Shown: positions 1-4,970, numbered from the stretch's first letter. The stretch: 6,217 bases of DNA from Candidatus Woesearchaeota archaeon (GCA_018303315.1 JAGVYJ010000053.1:1-6217); one strand, 5' to 3'. Notes: generated by a model from the letters alone, not told the origin. Program-made: numbers and translations.

Positions 1-63
1 TGAGAGTGCTTTCTGCGCTTCAGACAGGAAAATCCACGCTGTGCGAATGGCATCCCGGGCAGG
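1..63 (-). other. coding-like tail after the TAG of the neighbouring gene, running off the window
   Basis: Read on the minus strand in the same frame as the gene ending at 64, this stretch is open to the window edge and gives PARDAIRTAWIFLSEAQKAL, with codons typical of the neighbouring genes (gcc, gat, att, ctg, gaa, cag, gca). No ATG, GTG or TTG lies in this frame. A different frame has an ATG at 53-51 (MPFAQRGF...) but looks less coding. It may be the rest of the neighbour beyond a nonsense codon, a sequencing error, or chance: about 20 open codons alone is not significant. Confidence 0.3.
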
Positions 64-606
64 CTACTCTATAGCCCTGTACATAAAGAAATACCGCTGC
101 AGATGCGCGACTCGTGGCACAGCTCTTGGGCTTGGGACTTCGCCATTTACTGCAGAACCTTCCTTGACTGTCTGCCTGTCAACATACTGAACCACTTCTG
201 TTCCTCTTATCCCAAAAAGCCGATTCAGTTCCCCGACTATGGGATGCATCTCATCGGAAGAATAGCCCCAGTCAAATCTGGCAACAACACCTTCCCTGAA
301 CAGGGATATAAGAAAGCCGCTGCTGGCTGTTACGCCGCCGTAAGTATTCTTCCACTCAAATGAGGCTGCCAGCCATTCCAAAGAGTCTGCCTCCTGGCTG
401 TCCCGGAACCAGTCCTCATCAGGCATTTGGGAAGTTGTAAGCCCGTCACTGGGTTCCCAGTCAGGCTTTAAGGCTGCAGAGTTTGCGGTGAAAAATTCAT
501 ACAATGCTCTGGAAGTATAACCTCCGCTCACCAGCTCATGTAGTCCCGGCCTGGCATCAGGGTGTGATGCATGCACTCCGAGAACCGCTGCAACTTGTCC
601 TAGCAT
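64..606 (-). CDS. hypothetical protein, 180 aa, soluble
   Basis: I do not recognise this protein. It is 180 residues, has no cysteine, no signal peptide and no membrane segment, so a cytoplasmic location is inferred. The middle (about residues 50-85) is acidic and Trp-rich (DWEPSDG, DEDWFRD, LEWLAASFEW). It is followed by a beta-rich part with FLISLFREGVVARFDWGY around residues 98-116 and a probable helix EMHPIVGELNRLFGI. The C-terminus is more basic. ATG at 606 is the only normal start: an in-frame TAA lies 18 bases upstream. There is no good Shine-Dalgarno at the right distance (a GGAG is about 29 bases upstream), so a leaderless or near-leaderless message is possible, with the AT-rich stretch at 636-645 as a weak TATA candidate. 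Codon use resembles the radical SAM gene. Coding-like sequence continues in frame past the TAG stop, so the true C-terminus is uncertain. Confidence 0.75.
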   Translation of the reverse strand: MLGQVAAVLGVHASHPDARPGLHELVSGGYTSRALYEFFTANSAALKPDWEPSDGLTTSQMPDEDWFRDSQEADSLEWLAASFEWKNTYGGVTASSGFLISLFREGVVARFDWGYSSDEMHPIVGELNRLFGIRGTEVVQYVDRQTVKEGSAVNGEVPSPRAVPRVAHLQRYFFMYRAIE

Positions 607-784
607 GGGGTTTACTGCTATTTATGAAAATACTCCTTTATTAGCTTATCGTTCTCTGAAACCCTGCGGCGTTAGCCGAGAAAGTCAGATTTTCTTTTCA
701 AAAGTTGTGCGACAGCACAGACTATTGTCGTAAAGTCAGGGGCACCTACTATTCAGCATATTTGTTGTCCCTTAATAGTGGTTA
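607..784. other. intergenic region with small dyads, no gene seen
   Basis: No convincing reading frame is present. Visible structure: a perfect CGGC-GTTA-GCCG hairpin at 667-678; TGTGC-GACA-GCACA at 706-719; and two interleaved pairings, AGGGG 738-742 with TCCCT 768-772, and CC(T)ACTATT 745-753 with AATAGTGG 774-781, which would form an H-type pseudoknot if transcribed. The left arm of an inverted repeat lies at 685-705. A small RNA is possible but unsupported by any promoter I can place with confidence. Confidence 0.3.
685..705 (-). repeat. left arm of inverted repeat flanking the 838 gene
   Basis: Read on the minus strand, this is ACTTTTG followed directly by AAAAGAAAATCTGA. The same two blocks occur on the plus strand at 1326-1332 and 1341-1354, separated there by 8 extra bases (TTTCTAAG). 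The exact core, GAAAAGAAAATCTGA, is 15 bases. The arms point toward each other around the composition-atypical gene. No target-site duplication is visible outside the arms. Confidence 0.5.
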
Positions 785-806
785 TAAACCGAAAGGTTTA
801 AATAGT
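785..806 (+). promoter_or_regulatory. probable TATA box and palindrome upstream of the 838 gene
   Basis: TTTAAATA at 797-804 is a plausible archaeal TATA box, which would put the transcript start near 826, just before the ribosome binding site AAAGGT at 827-832. It overlaps the perfect dyad TAAACC-GAAA-GGTTTA (785-800), which could be an operator. TTATAAAC at 782-789 and ATATAT near 815 are alternative TATA elements, so the exact box is uncertain. Confidence 0.45.
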
Positions 807-837
807 TGTATTCAATATATCAGATAAAGGTAAAAAA

Positions 838-1283
838 ATGAAAACTGGAAAAGCTTATGCATTTTTGAATTATGAAGGAAGATGGACAGAGCTAGCTGAA
901 GATCTCGGAGTATCTCGAGGAATGGCTAATTTTCCTGATACTTTTCGTTTGTTGGTTGATGATGATAAACTCACTACAAGGAGTATAGCTGATAGAGTTC
1001 GTGAGATGCATGGTTGTGAAAGAGGAATATTACCTGCATCAATTGCTCAACTTGCGGAAACTACAGGAGTATATGGTTCTGTTCCAAGTGGTTGTTCTCC
1101 TGAAACATTTGGAAAATTATTGGGCGAACCAGTAAAAGCATCCAGTCTTAGGTTTTTAGTAATGGCTGAAGCTCCACAGTATTGGGCATTGTTGCTGACA
1201 GAGAACGTGGAAGAGGTGCTAGTGATGTTTCTAGAGGAGCCGTTTTCTATCAAGATGGTCGTGGCAGAGCTCAAAGATTTTAG
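838..1283 (+). pseudogene. small DPANN-type hypothetical protein, apparently frameshifted
   Basis: The reading frame from ATG 838 stays open to 1407 (189 codons), but only about the first 115 residues look native. This start has AAAGGT seven bases upstream, and the product begins MKTGKAYAFLNYEG. Up to about 1182 the codons are AT-rich and favour T in the third position. After that, this style continues in the -1 frame, not in the open frame. Moving to that frame near TATTGGG (1180-1186), as if one T were lost, gives a continuation LGIVADRERGRGASDV, then SRGAVFYQDGRGRAQRF and TAG at 1281, for a restored length of about 148 residues. From memory, unverified, the N-terminus (KGKAYAFF-like) and the ending (RGA-hydrophobic-Y-x-x-GR) resemble a small uncharacterised family common in Woesearchaeota-like genomes. 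No slippery heptamer lies in the window where a switch would have to occur (1168-1280), so a mutation or sequencing error is likelier than programmed shifting. GC is visibly lower than in neighbouring genes, which suggests transfer. Confidence 0.6.
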
Positions 1284-1295
1284 CTACTGGGTGAC

Positions 1296-1301
1296 TTTTT
1301 T
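1296..1301 (+). terminator. T6 run after the 838 gene
   Basis: Six T residues lie 12 bases after the TAG stop of the restored reading frame. This fits a simple archaeal T-run terminator and agrees with the gene ending at 1283 rather than 1407. Confidence 0.4.
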
Positions 1302-1325
1302 CCAAAGGGTGAGGTGGTGCCCCAG

Positions 1326-1354
1326 ACTTTTGTTTCTAAGAAAAGAAAATCTGA
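1326..1354 (+). repeat. right arm of inverted repeat flanking the 838 gene
   Basis: ACTTTTG (1326-1332), an 8-base insertion (TTTCTAAG), then AAAAGAAAATCTGA (1341-1354). Apart from the insertion it matches the reverse complement of 685-705. Together the arms enclose about 620 bases that contain only the AT-rich gene, its promoter and its T-run. Confidence 0.5.
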
Positions 1355-1417
1355 TTGCGTATAACATATGCCACACCCGTATTCCAGTGGGATATTCACT
1401 TCGTTAAGTCCCACGAC

Positions 1418-1422
1418 AAAAA
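1418..1422 (-). terminator. T5 run after tRNA-Trp
   Basis: On the minus strand the tRNA 3' end is followed at once by C and TTTTT, a typical archaeal T-run terminator. The trailer beyond it (GTCGTGGGAC) could also pair with the GTCCCCAC of the tRNA 3' end. Confidence 0.5.
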
Positions 1423-1423
1423 G

Positions 1424-1539
1424 TGGGGACACAGGGATTCGAACCCTGATCCACTGGTGAATCCCGCTGGAAATCATAGCCTAAGCTCATCGCTCCAGTG
1501 TCTGGAGCCAGTTGTTCTACCAGGTTATACTATGTCCCC
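1424..1539 (-). tRNA. trnW: tRNA-Trp(CCA) with a 43-nt intron
   Basis: Folding the minus strand gives a 7-bp acceptor stem (GGGGACA with TGTCCCC), T8-A9, a D arm with the conserved A14, GG and A21 but a weak stem (A12-A23 mismatch, U13-G22), an anticodon stem ACTGG/CCAGT, and loop CT-CCA-GA. The variable loop is GGAT, the T stem CAGGG/CCCTG with loop TTCGAAT, and the discriminator is A. Removing the intron leaves 73 nt. Anticodon CCA reads UGG (Trp). Exon 1 is 1502-1539 and exon 2 is 1424-1458; the intron sits after position 37, the canonical archaeal site. The 3' CCA is not encoded. The gene lies about 50 bases downstream of the radical SAM gene on the same strand, but has its own TATA box and T-run, so it is probably a separate unit. 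Introns in tRNA-Trp are common in archaea. Confidence 0.93.
1459..1501 (-). other. archaeal tRNA intron with bulge-helix-bulge junctions
   Basis: The junctions form a bulge-helix-bulge: anticodon stem; 3' bulge UC^A; a central helix pairing U33, C34 and C35 with intron GGA (plus a C32-U mismatch); 5' bulge AG^A; then an inner helix CACUGG/CCAGCG with one A-C mismatch. Both cuts fall after the second bulge base, giving exact exons 37/38. The tRNA splicing endonuclease would remove it. Some euryarchaeal tRNA-Trp introns hold a box C/D guide; here GCGATGA and ATGATTT only loosely resemble C boxes and there is no CTGA D box, so this 43-nt intron is probably not a guide. Confidence 0.85.
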
Positions 1540-1563
1540 TTAATCTTCCAGAACTAAAACATG

Positions 1564-1572
1564 ATTTTTAAA
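1564..1572 (-). promoter_or_regulatory. TATA box for tRNA-Trp
   Basis: TTTAAAAAT on the minus strand, preceded by ACC, is centred 29 bases before the tRNA 5' end. This is the right distance for a transcript beginning a few bases upstream of the mature tRNA. Confidence 0.6.
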
Positions 1573-1589
1573 GGTTGTGCTGGAGCTGC

Positions 1590-3908
1590 CTATTTTGCAG
1601 CCACAAGTTCCCTGTCTTTCAGGCTGACCTGCTGTCCCGGGAAGACAAACAGCTTTGCCGGCTGGCCAGCCATCTCTATCCTGTACAATTCAGCTCTATG
1701 GTAAGGATACTCAGGGACATCTAAAGAGATAACCGGAAAGTTTGGGTCAGGGACTTTTGTGTTCCATTCAATGTCCCCGGAAGACAGTGCGTCGATATGT
1801 GCCTGGAACATTGGCCCTGATTCCGTGAGCTGCTTCTTTCTCCGCAAATCCCACAGCCGGTAGGCCCTGGCTTCCGGATCGAATCCATTACTTCTGCTCG
1901 CAGCCTCCTTTAGCATCTGTGACCTGCCCTGGTCATGATAAAATAACTTTAGTGCGTTATAGGTATCAATCTGCATTCTTTCCGGGTGGGGGTCGTTGGG
2001 GTTTATAATTACTGCTCGGTTCCCGTCAATGTGGTAATCCTCAATTGGCGTGCTGTCCAGCCTGCCCACAACTGTCCCGGCCTCATACGGCTCCAGCCAG
2101 ATATTGCTTCCTGTGCTTAAAGTGAGTATGAGCCTCTGCAATGATAGCCCGCCGTACTTGCCGCCAAGCATAAGGCACAACTGCACCTCTTCCTTATCCC
2201 CGTAATAGCCCATTTCTCCTTTGAGGGCTCTTGCTCTCTCAAGGGTTTCATCAAATCCGGGAAGCTCTCTGTACCTTGCGAGTTCTGCCGGGCTAATGTC
2301 ATCATGGCTGCCCGACCGCATAAGGTTGCTTGCCGCCTGAGCCCTAAGAATGTTTGCCATGTACCTGTCTGTGGCCACTCCATCCTCGATTCCTGTCACT
2401 GTAAACAAGCCATTGCCAGCAGGCGCCAATTCCTGCCATTCCGGGCTGAAAACATTCCTTCGCGCCCTCAGCCCGTTTCCTCGCGATAATTCAATTATCT
2501 GACCGCTGTCAGTGTCCGGGTCGAGCCGGCTTATGGTTTCATACAAGGTTCTCTGCTGCTCCCTGCCTCTCAGCTGCTGCTCAATGAGTTGCCGTGCATA
2601 TGCATCTTCAGGTCTGCTCTCTTTAGTTGTATAAGGCGTCCAGGGGAACTTTATGGTCATCCAGTGGATGCCGATTCCGTGCTGTGCAGCTGCGCAATGC
2701 ACAGCCACAACCCTTTCCAGCGACTGGCCTTTCTGCGCTTCCCCAGGATTGTTGAAGCTTTCCTGCCCAACCCACCACTCCTTTGCCGGACCTTCCCCCA
2801 TAAGCGGGAAAAGGTCAAGATTCCGCGCAAGGGCTTTCATGGTTATCTCTGAGCCTCCGCGCAGCCCGGCCTCAGCCAGGTGGAGCCCATTGGAAGTTTT
2901 CTGCTCAGCCAGGGCTGTCAGCCATTCCCTGAGCCATTTTGGATTCATGCCTTCATTGTCTCCTGTACCAAAGAACGAGTTTAGTCCTGTAGCATCAAAA
3001 ACCTCTGCAATTTCTTCCGCACTGTAAACAGGGTTTCTTGTCCGGTTGAGGCCGCTGTTCACCTCCGGCAACGGGCAGAAATCGCAATCCTCGGAGCAGC
3101 CGCTCGTCGTTTGAACCGAGAAAATATACACCCCGTTATCCCTGAGTTTGTCAGGTGGCACAGGCCTGCCTATTGCCCGTGACTCTTTATGCTTTCGCTC
3201 AAGCAGGCTCAGGCTTGAAAGCCTTCTGGGCAGGACAGTAGTGTCTGTCAGCAGGTAAGGCCTGCCTGTTTCCACCATGAAAACTTCCCCTGTGCCAGGA
3301 TTGGTAAGCAGATAATTAAGGCCTCTCACATGATTGTACGCACCGCCACGCAACCCTTCCAGCACATGCCTTCTGAAAGACATTCCAGGTGTCCATTCCT
3401 CAACTGCCTCTGCCATGAATTCAAGGAACGTGCTTGCCTCCCCGCTGATTGCGATGTCAGCTCCTGCAGCGAGCCCTTTCCATGGCTCGTATATAGATTG
3501 GTGCCCGCCTGATATTGTCAGGGGCCTGTCTTCCCCCATTTCTGCCAGCTGCCTGCTCTTCCGCACAAGGTCTGCATAATGAATGCTCATCCCGCTGAAT
3601 CCAATCACATCAGGCCTTCTGCCGTTTACAACTATTCCTCTAGGGTCGAGATTCGGCTGCCAGGCAGTCTGGAACATCATTGCATTTGCCCCAAACCTGT
3701 GGGCTAGTGCTGTTACAACGCCAAGACCTAAAGAAGGCATGTAATAAGAGATTCCCTGATAAGGCCCCAGGTCTGTCCGCACATCAAAATTCTGTATGCC
3801 GGCAAAGGTCAGCCTGCGAGTGGTGTCATTGTCCCTAAGCCTCTGCTCCAGGTCTCTGAATTTCTGAACAGCAAAAACTCCTGCCTGTTTGAGTTCAATC
3901 TTTTCCAA
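1590..3908 (-). CDS. cobalamin-binding-type radical SAM enzyme, 772 aa
   Basis: An iron-sulfur enzyme that should cleave S-adenosylmethionine to start radical chemistry; substrate unknown. Residues about 45-175 resemble the Rossmann-like B12-binding domain found before many radical SAM cores: PSLGLGVVTALAHRFG, then DVIGFSGMSIHYADL, LTISGGHQSIYEPW and ADIAISGEAS. The cobalt-ligating DxHxxG motif is absent, as in several radical SAM B12 proteins. Residues about 258-480 are the radical SAM core, with the cluster motif C271-x3-C275-x2-C278 (GCSEDCDFC), a second-strand FFGTGDNEGMN (311-322), WWVGQESF (378-385), and a late-barrel GIGIHWMTIKFPWTP (411-425). Residues about 480-772 match nothing I recognise and carry only one cysteine (C578). 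No signal peptide or membrane segment is visible. The start is TTG at 3908: an in-frame TAA lies 12 bases upstream, and AAGGTGAT sits just before the TTG. A separate promoter lies in the gap from DUF192. No maturation peptide or pathway partner is adjacent. Confidence 0.9.
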   Translation of the reverse strand: MEKIELKQAGVFAVQKFRDLEQRLRDNDTTRRLTFAGIQNFDVRTDLGPYQGISYYMPSLGLGVVTALAHRFGANAMMFQTAWQPNLDPRGIVVNGRRPDVIGFSGMSIHYADLVRKSRQLAEMGEDRPLTISGGHQSIYEPWKGLAAGADIAISGEASTFLEFMAEAVEEWTPGMSFRRHVLEGLRGGAYNHVRGLNYLLTNPGTGEVFMVETGRPYLLTDTTVLPRRLSSLSLLERKHKESRAIGRPVPPDKLRDNGVYIFSVQTTSGCSEDCDFCPLPEVNSGLNRTRNPVYSAEEIAEVFDATGLNSFFGTGDNEGMNPKWLREWLTALAEQKTSNGLHLAEAGLRGGSEITMKALARNLDLFPLMGEGPAKEWWVGQESFNNPGEAQKGQSLERVVAVHCAAAQHGIGIHWMTIKFPWTPYTTKESRPEDAYARQLIEQQLRGREQQRTLYETISRLDPDTDSGQIIELSRGNGLRARRNVFSPEWQELAPAGNGLFTVTGIEDGVATDRYMANILRAQAASNLMRSGSHDDISPAELARYRELPGFDETLERARALKGEMGYYGDKEEVQLCLMLGGKYGGLSLQRLILTLSTGSNIWLEPYEAGTVVGRLDSTPIEDYHIDGNRAVIINPNDPHPERMQIDTYNALKLFYHDQGRSQMLKEAASRSNGFDPEARAYRLWDLRRKKQLTESGPMFQAHIDALSSGDIEWNTKVPDPNFPVISLDVPEYPYHRAELYRIEMAGQPAKLFVFPGQQVSLKDRELVAAK

Positions 3909-3910
3909 GA

Positions 3911-3919
3911 TATCACCTT
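3911..3919 (-). promoter_or_regulatory. strong ribosome binding site setting a TTG start
   Basis: AAGGTGATA on the minus strand is complementary to the typical archaeal 16S 3' end. Its GGTGAT ends three bases before TTG 3908. With the TAA just upstream, this fixes the radical SAM start on TTG. Confidence 0.8.
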
Positions 3920-3947
3920 AAAACTTCTGCATAGTGAAGTCCGGGTT

Positions 3948-3957
3948 CTTTTATAAA
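3948..3957 (-). promoter_or_regulatory. TATA box for the radical SAM gene
   Basis: TTTATAAAAG on the minus strand lies in the 73-base gap between the DUF192 stop and the radical SAM start. It predicts a transcript start near 3927 and a leader of roughly 19 bases containing the ribosome binding site. The gene can therefore be expressed apart from the upstream regulator-DUF192 pair. Confidence 0.65.
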
Positions 3958-3981
3958 CATTTCTGTGCGTCGATGGATAGT

Positions 3982-4320
3982 TCAGAATTCCAGCTTTTGC
4001 CCTGGCTTTACCTTTCCGGCAACTGTTCCTGCAGGCATTTCCAGGGCATACATCGCCCTGGTTTTCGACGACGCAAATGTGAACGGCCTGAAATTCTCCA
4101 GGATATCCACAACTTTTTTTTGCCTGTCCAGAAAGACTACATCAATTGGATAGAAGACAAACCACATGTGCAGGCTTATCATTCTCTCGTCTTTAAACGC
4201 AAGAATCAGCCCGAAATCTTTCTTCGGAAGGGAAAACATAAGCCCAAGGGACTTGGAAAAAAAATCTTTGCAAAGCCTGCTTTTGCCGACGATAACCTTT
4301 CCTGAAGAATCCTTAATCAT
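3982..4320 (-). CDS. DUF192 family protein, 112 aa
   Basis: The central motif SLHMWFVFYPIDVVFLD (residues 49-65), followed by VVDILENFRPF (70-80) and ALEMPAGT (92-99) and ending PGQKLEF, is the DUF192 signature. The family is small, widespread in bacteria and archaea, and of unknown biochemical function; the length here is normal. Many bacterial members are exported, but this one starts directly at the domain (MIKDSSGKVIVGKSRLC), with no signal peptide. An upstream ATG at 4365 in the same frame would add 15 residues (MWAPRNSSLLRPSSQ) that only overlap the preceding gene and look non-coding, so ATG 4320 is preferred. That ATG overlaps the end of the regulator gene by 8 bases (AATGATTAA), and no separate ribosome binding site is visible, so translation is probably coupled. 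Confidence 0.9.
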   Translation of the reverse strand: MIKDSSGKVIVGKSRLCKDFFSKSLGLMFSLPKKDFGLILAFKDERMISLHMWFVFYPIDVVFLDRQKKVVDILENFRPFTFASSKTRAMYALEMPAGTVAGKVKPGQKLEF

Positions 4321-4720
4321 TTGACTGCTTGGCCGCAGCAACGACGAATTCCTTGGTGCCCACAATCATGAAGTTGACCAGGTCGCTGATTTCCAAATCC
4401 TGGATGTACCTGTAGAATGTTGCCTTGCTGCAGTACTTGTGCTGGTCTACAATAAGGTACTTCAGCTCAGCCAGCTCCATCTTGTTCCCGTGCAGCAGCT
4501 CGAGGATTTTTCTCTTGATTATTCGCTGCCTGTTCCTGTTGAGCTGCCTTATCATCTCTTTCTTGAGAGGATCGCTCTGCTGCCGCTGCATTTCAGTTAT
4601 CGTCTCTTTTACTATGCTCTTGACGAAATTTGTCTCGAGGTATGTGACATGCGCCTGAAGCCTTTCATAATTCAGGGCCAGTTTAGAAATATCCTTTTGC
4701 AGGCCTGCGTTCCCCCTCAT
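4313..4720 (-). CDS. coiled-coil plus winged-helix-like DNA-binding regulator, 135 aa
   Basis: Residues about 8-65 are charged and heptad-like (LQKDISKLALNYERLQAHVTYLE onward), suggesting a dimerising coiled coil. Residues about 66-128 look like a winged helix: RIIKRKILELL (helix 1), MELAELKYLIV (helix 2), CSKATFYRYIQDLE as the recognition helix, then NFMIVGTKEFVVA as the wing strands. The family is not identified precisely. It is likely cytoplasmic and DNA-binding. ATG 4720 is preceded by a TATA-like CTTAAATAG centred 26 bases upstream and no Shine-Dalgarno, which predicts a leaderless message. It overlaps the DUF192 gene, with which it should be cotranscribed. The upstream divergent region carries repeated TGAGACT heptamers that are natural candidates for its operator (inference). 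Confidence 0.82.
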   Translation of the reverse strand: MRGNAGLQKDISKLALNYERLQAHVTYLETNFVKSIVKETITEMQRQQSDPLKKEMIRQLNRNRQRIIKRKILELLHGNKMELAELKYLIVDQHKYCSKATFYRYIQDLEISDLVNFMIVGTKEFVVAAAKQSND

Positions 4721-4741
4721 GGAAAGCTTTGTGCCTATGAA

Positions 4742-4750
4742 CTATTTAAG
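4742..4750 (-). promoter_or_regulatory. TATA box for the regulator-DUF192 operon (leaderless)
   Basis: CTTAAATAG on the minus strand is centred 26 bases before ATG 4720, so transcription should begin at or next to the start codon. The first heptamer copy (4771-4777) lies about 20 bases upstream of this box, close to where an archaeal activator or repressor would act. Confidence 0.6.
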
Positions 4751-4770
4751 CTTTACGGTGGGTATAAGAC

Positions 4771-4804
4771 AGTCTCAAGGTTATTTCAAGGTGAGACTGA
4801 GACT
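4771..4804. repeat. heptamer repeat cluster (candidate operator)
   Basis: AGTCTCA (4771-4777) and TGAGACT (4792-4798) form a perfect 7-bp dyad with centres 21 bp apart, two helical turns. A second direct TGAGACT (4798-4804) overlaps the first by one base, giving TGAGACTGAGACTG. Dyads with this spacing suit a dimeric helix-turn-helix protein; the adjacent regulator is the obvious candidate, but binding is inferred. Confidence 0.55.
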
Positions 4805-4822
4805 GTGCAGGCAGGGGAAAGA

Positions 4823-4930
4823 ATGCAGACCGACGAAAAAAAGCTAAGGTCTCCAATGGTTACCATGATACTGAGACTTTTTCAAGACAAAAAGGAGACA
4901 TTAAACAGCGTTTTATCGACTCGGCAATGA
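4823..4930 (+). CDS. possible small ORF, 35 aa
   Basis: ATG 4823 has AGGGGA four bases upstream and opens MQTDEKKLRSPMVTMILRLF, ending LSTRQ and TGA. The peptide would be basic and partly amphipathic, with no signal peptide or known motif. An in-frame GTG at 4805 is an alternative start, and the frame stays open further upstream across the antisense of the regulator gene. It sits between heptamer copies, so the stretch may be purely regulatory. I do not recognise it. Confidence 0.25.
   Translation: MQTDEKKLRSPMVTMILRLFQDKKETLNSVLSTRQ
4872..4878 (+). repeat. fourth copy of the TGAGACT heptamer
   Basis: An exact TGAGACT, 74 bp from the third copy (about seven helical turns), between the cluster and the surface-protein promoter. 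GGTCTCC (4849-4855 region) and GGAGAC (4894-4899) are imperfect relatives. Four exact copies within 108 bp exceed chance expectation and suggest a binding site array. Confidence 0.45.
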
Positions 4931-4953
4931 CTACCTGCAAAAAAAACGGTTTT

Positions 4954-4970
4954 CGAAATATTTATATATA
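4954..4970 (+). promoter_or_regulatory. strong TATA/BRE promoter for the surface protein gene
   Basis: CGAAATA followed by TTTATATATA (4961-4970) is the best archaeal promoter in the window. It predicts a transcript start near 4990 and a leader of about 40-55 bases, depending on the start codon used. Confidence 0.7.

Noticed and set aside
103..363. Plus-strand ORF opposite the first gene.
   Set aside because: It is antisense to a better minus-strand coding frame and encodes a low-quality Cys/Pro-rich product without a ribosome binding site.
1284..1361. Amber readthrough at 1281, since the frame after TAG gives LLGDFFPKGEVVPQTFVSKK and more before TAA.
   Set aside because: The restored protein already ends like its apparent family, and a T-run follows at once. 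About 26 open codons are expected by chance often enough.
1286..1407. Long open C-terminal part of the 189-codon frame from 838, ending beyond the T-run.
   Set aside because: Codon style, the T6 run at 1296 and the better-looking -1 frame argue that this is out-of-frame sequence after a frameshift, not real protein.
1404..1431. Inverted repeat GTCCCAC / GTGGGGAC near the tRNA end as a separate element.
   Set aside because: One arm is simply the tRNA acceptor 3' strand; pairing with the trailer is better seen as part of tRNA termination.
1459..1501. Box C/D guide RNA in the tRNA-Trp intron, as in some euryarchaea.
   Set aside because: Only loose C-box-like strings are present; there is no CTGA D box, and 43 nt is too short for two guides.
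2589..3027. Plus-strand ORFs opposite the radical SAM gene.
   Set aside because: They are shadows of a clearly conserved minus-strand domain structure; the products are Cys/Ser/Pro-rich with no recognisable motif.
3934..4305. Plus-strand ORF opposite DUF192.
   Set aside because: The minus strand carries the DUF192 signature over the same bases, and the plus-strand product has no motif or start signal.
4439..4822. Upstream extension of the small plus-strand ORF to 163 codons.
   Set aside because: This part is antisense to the winged-helix regulator and would cross its start; only the part from 4805 or 4823 onward is outside a known gene.
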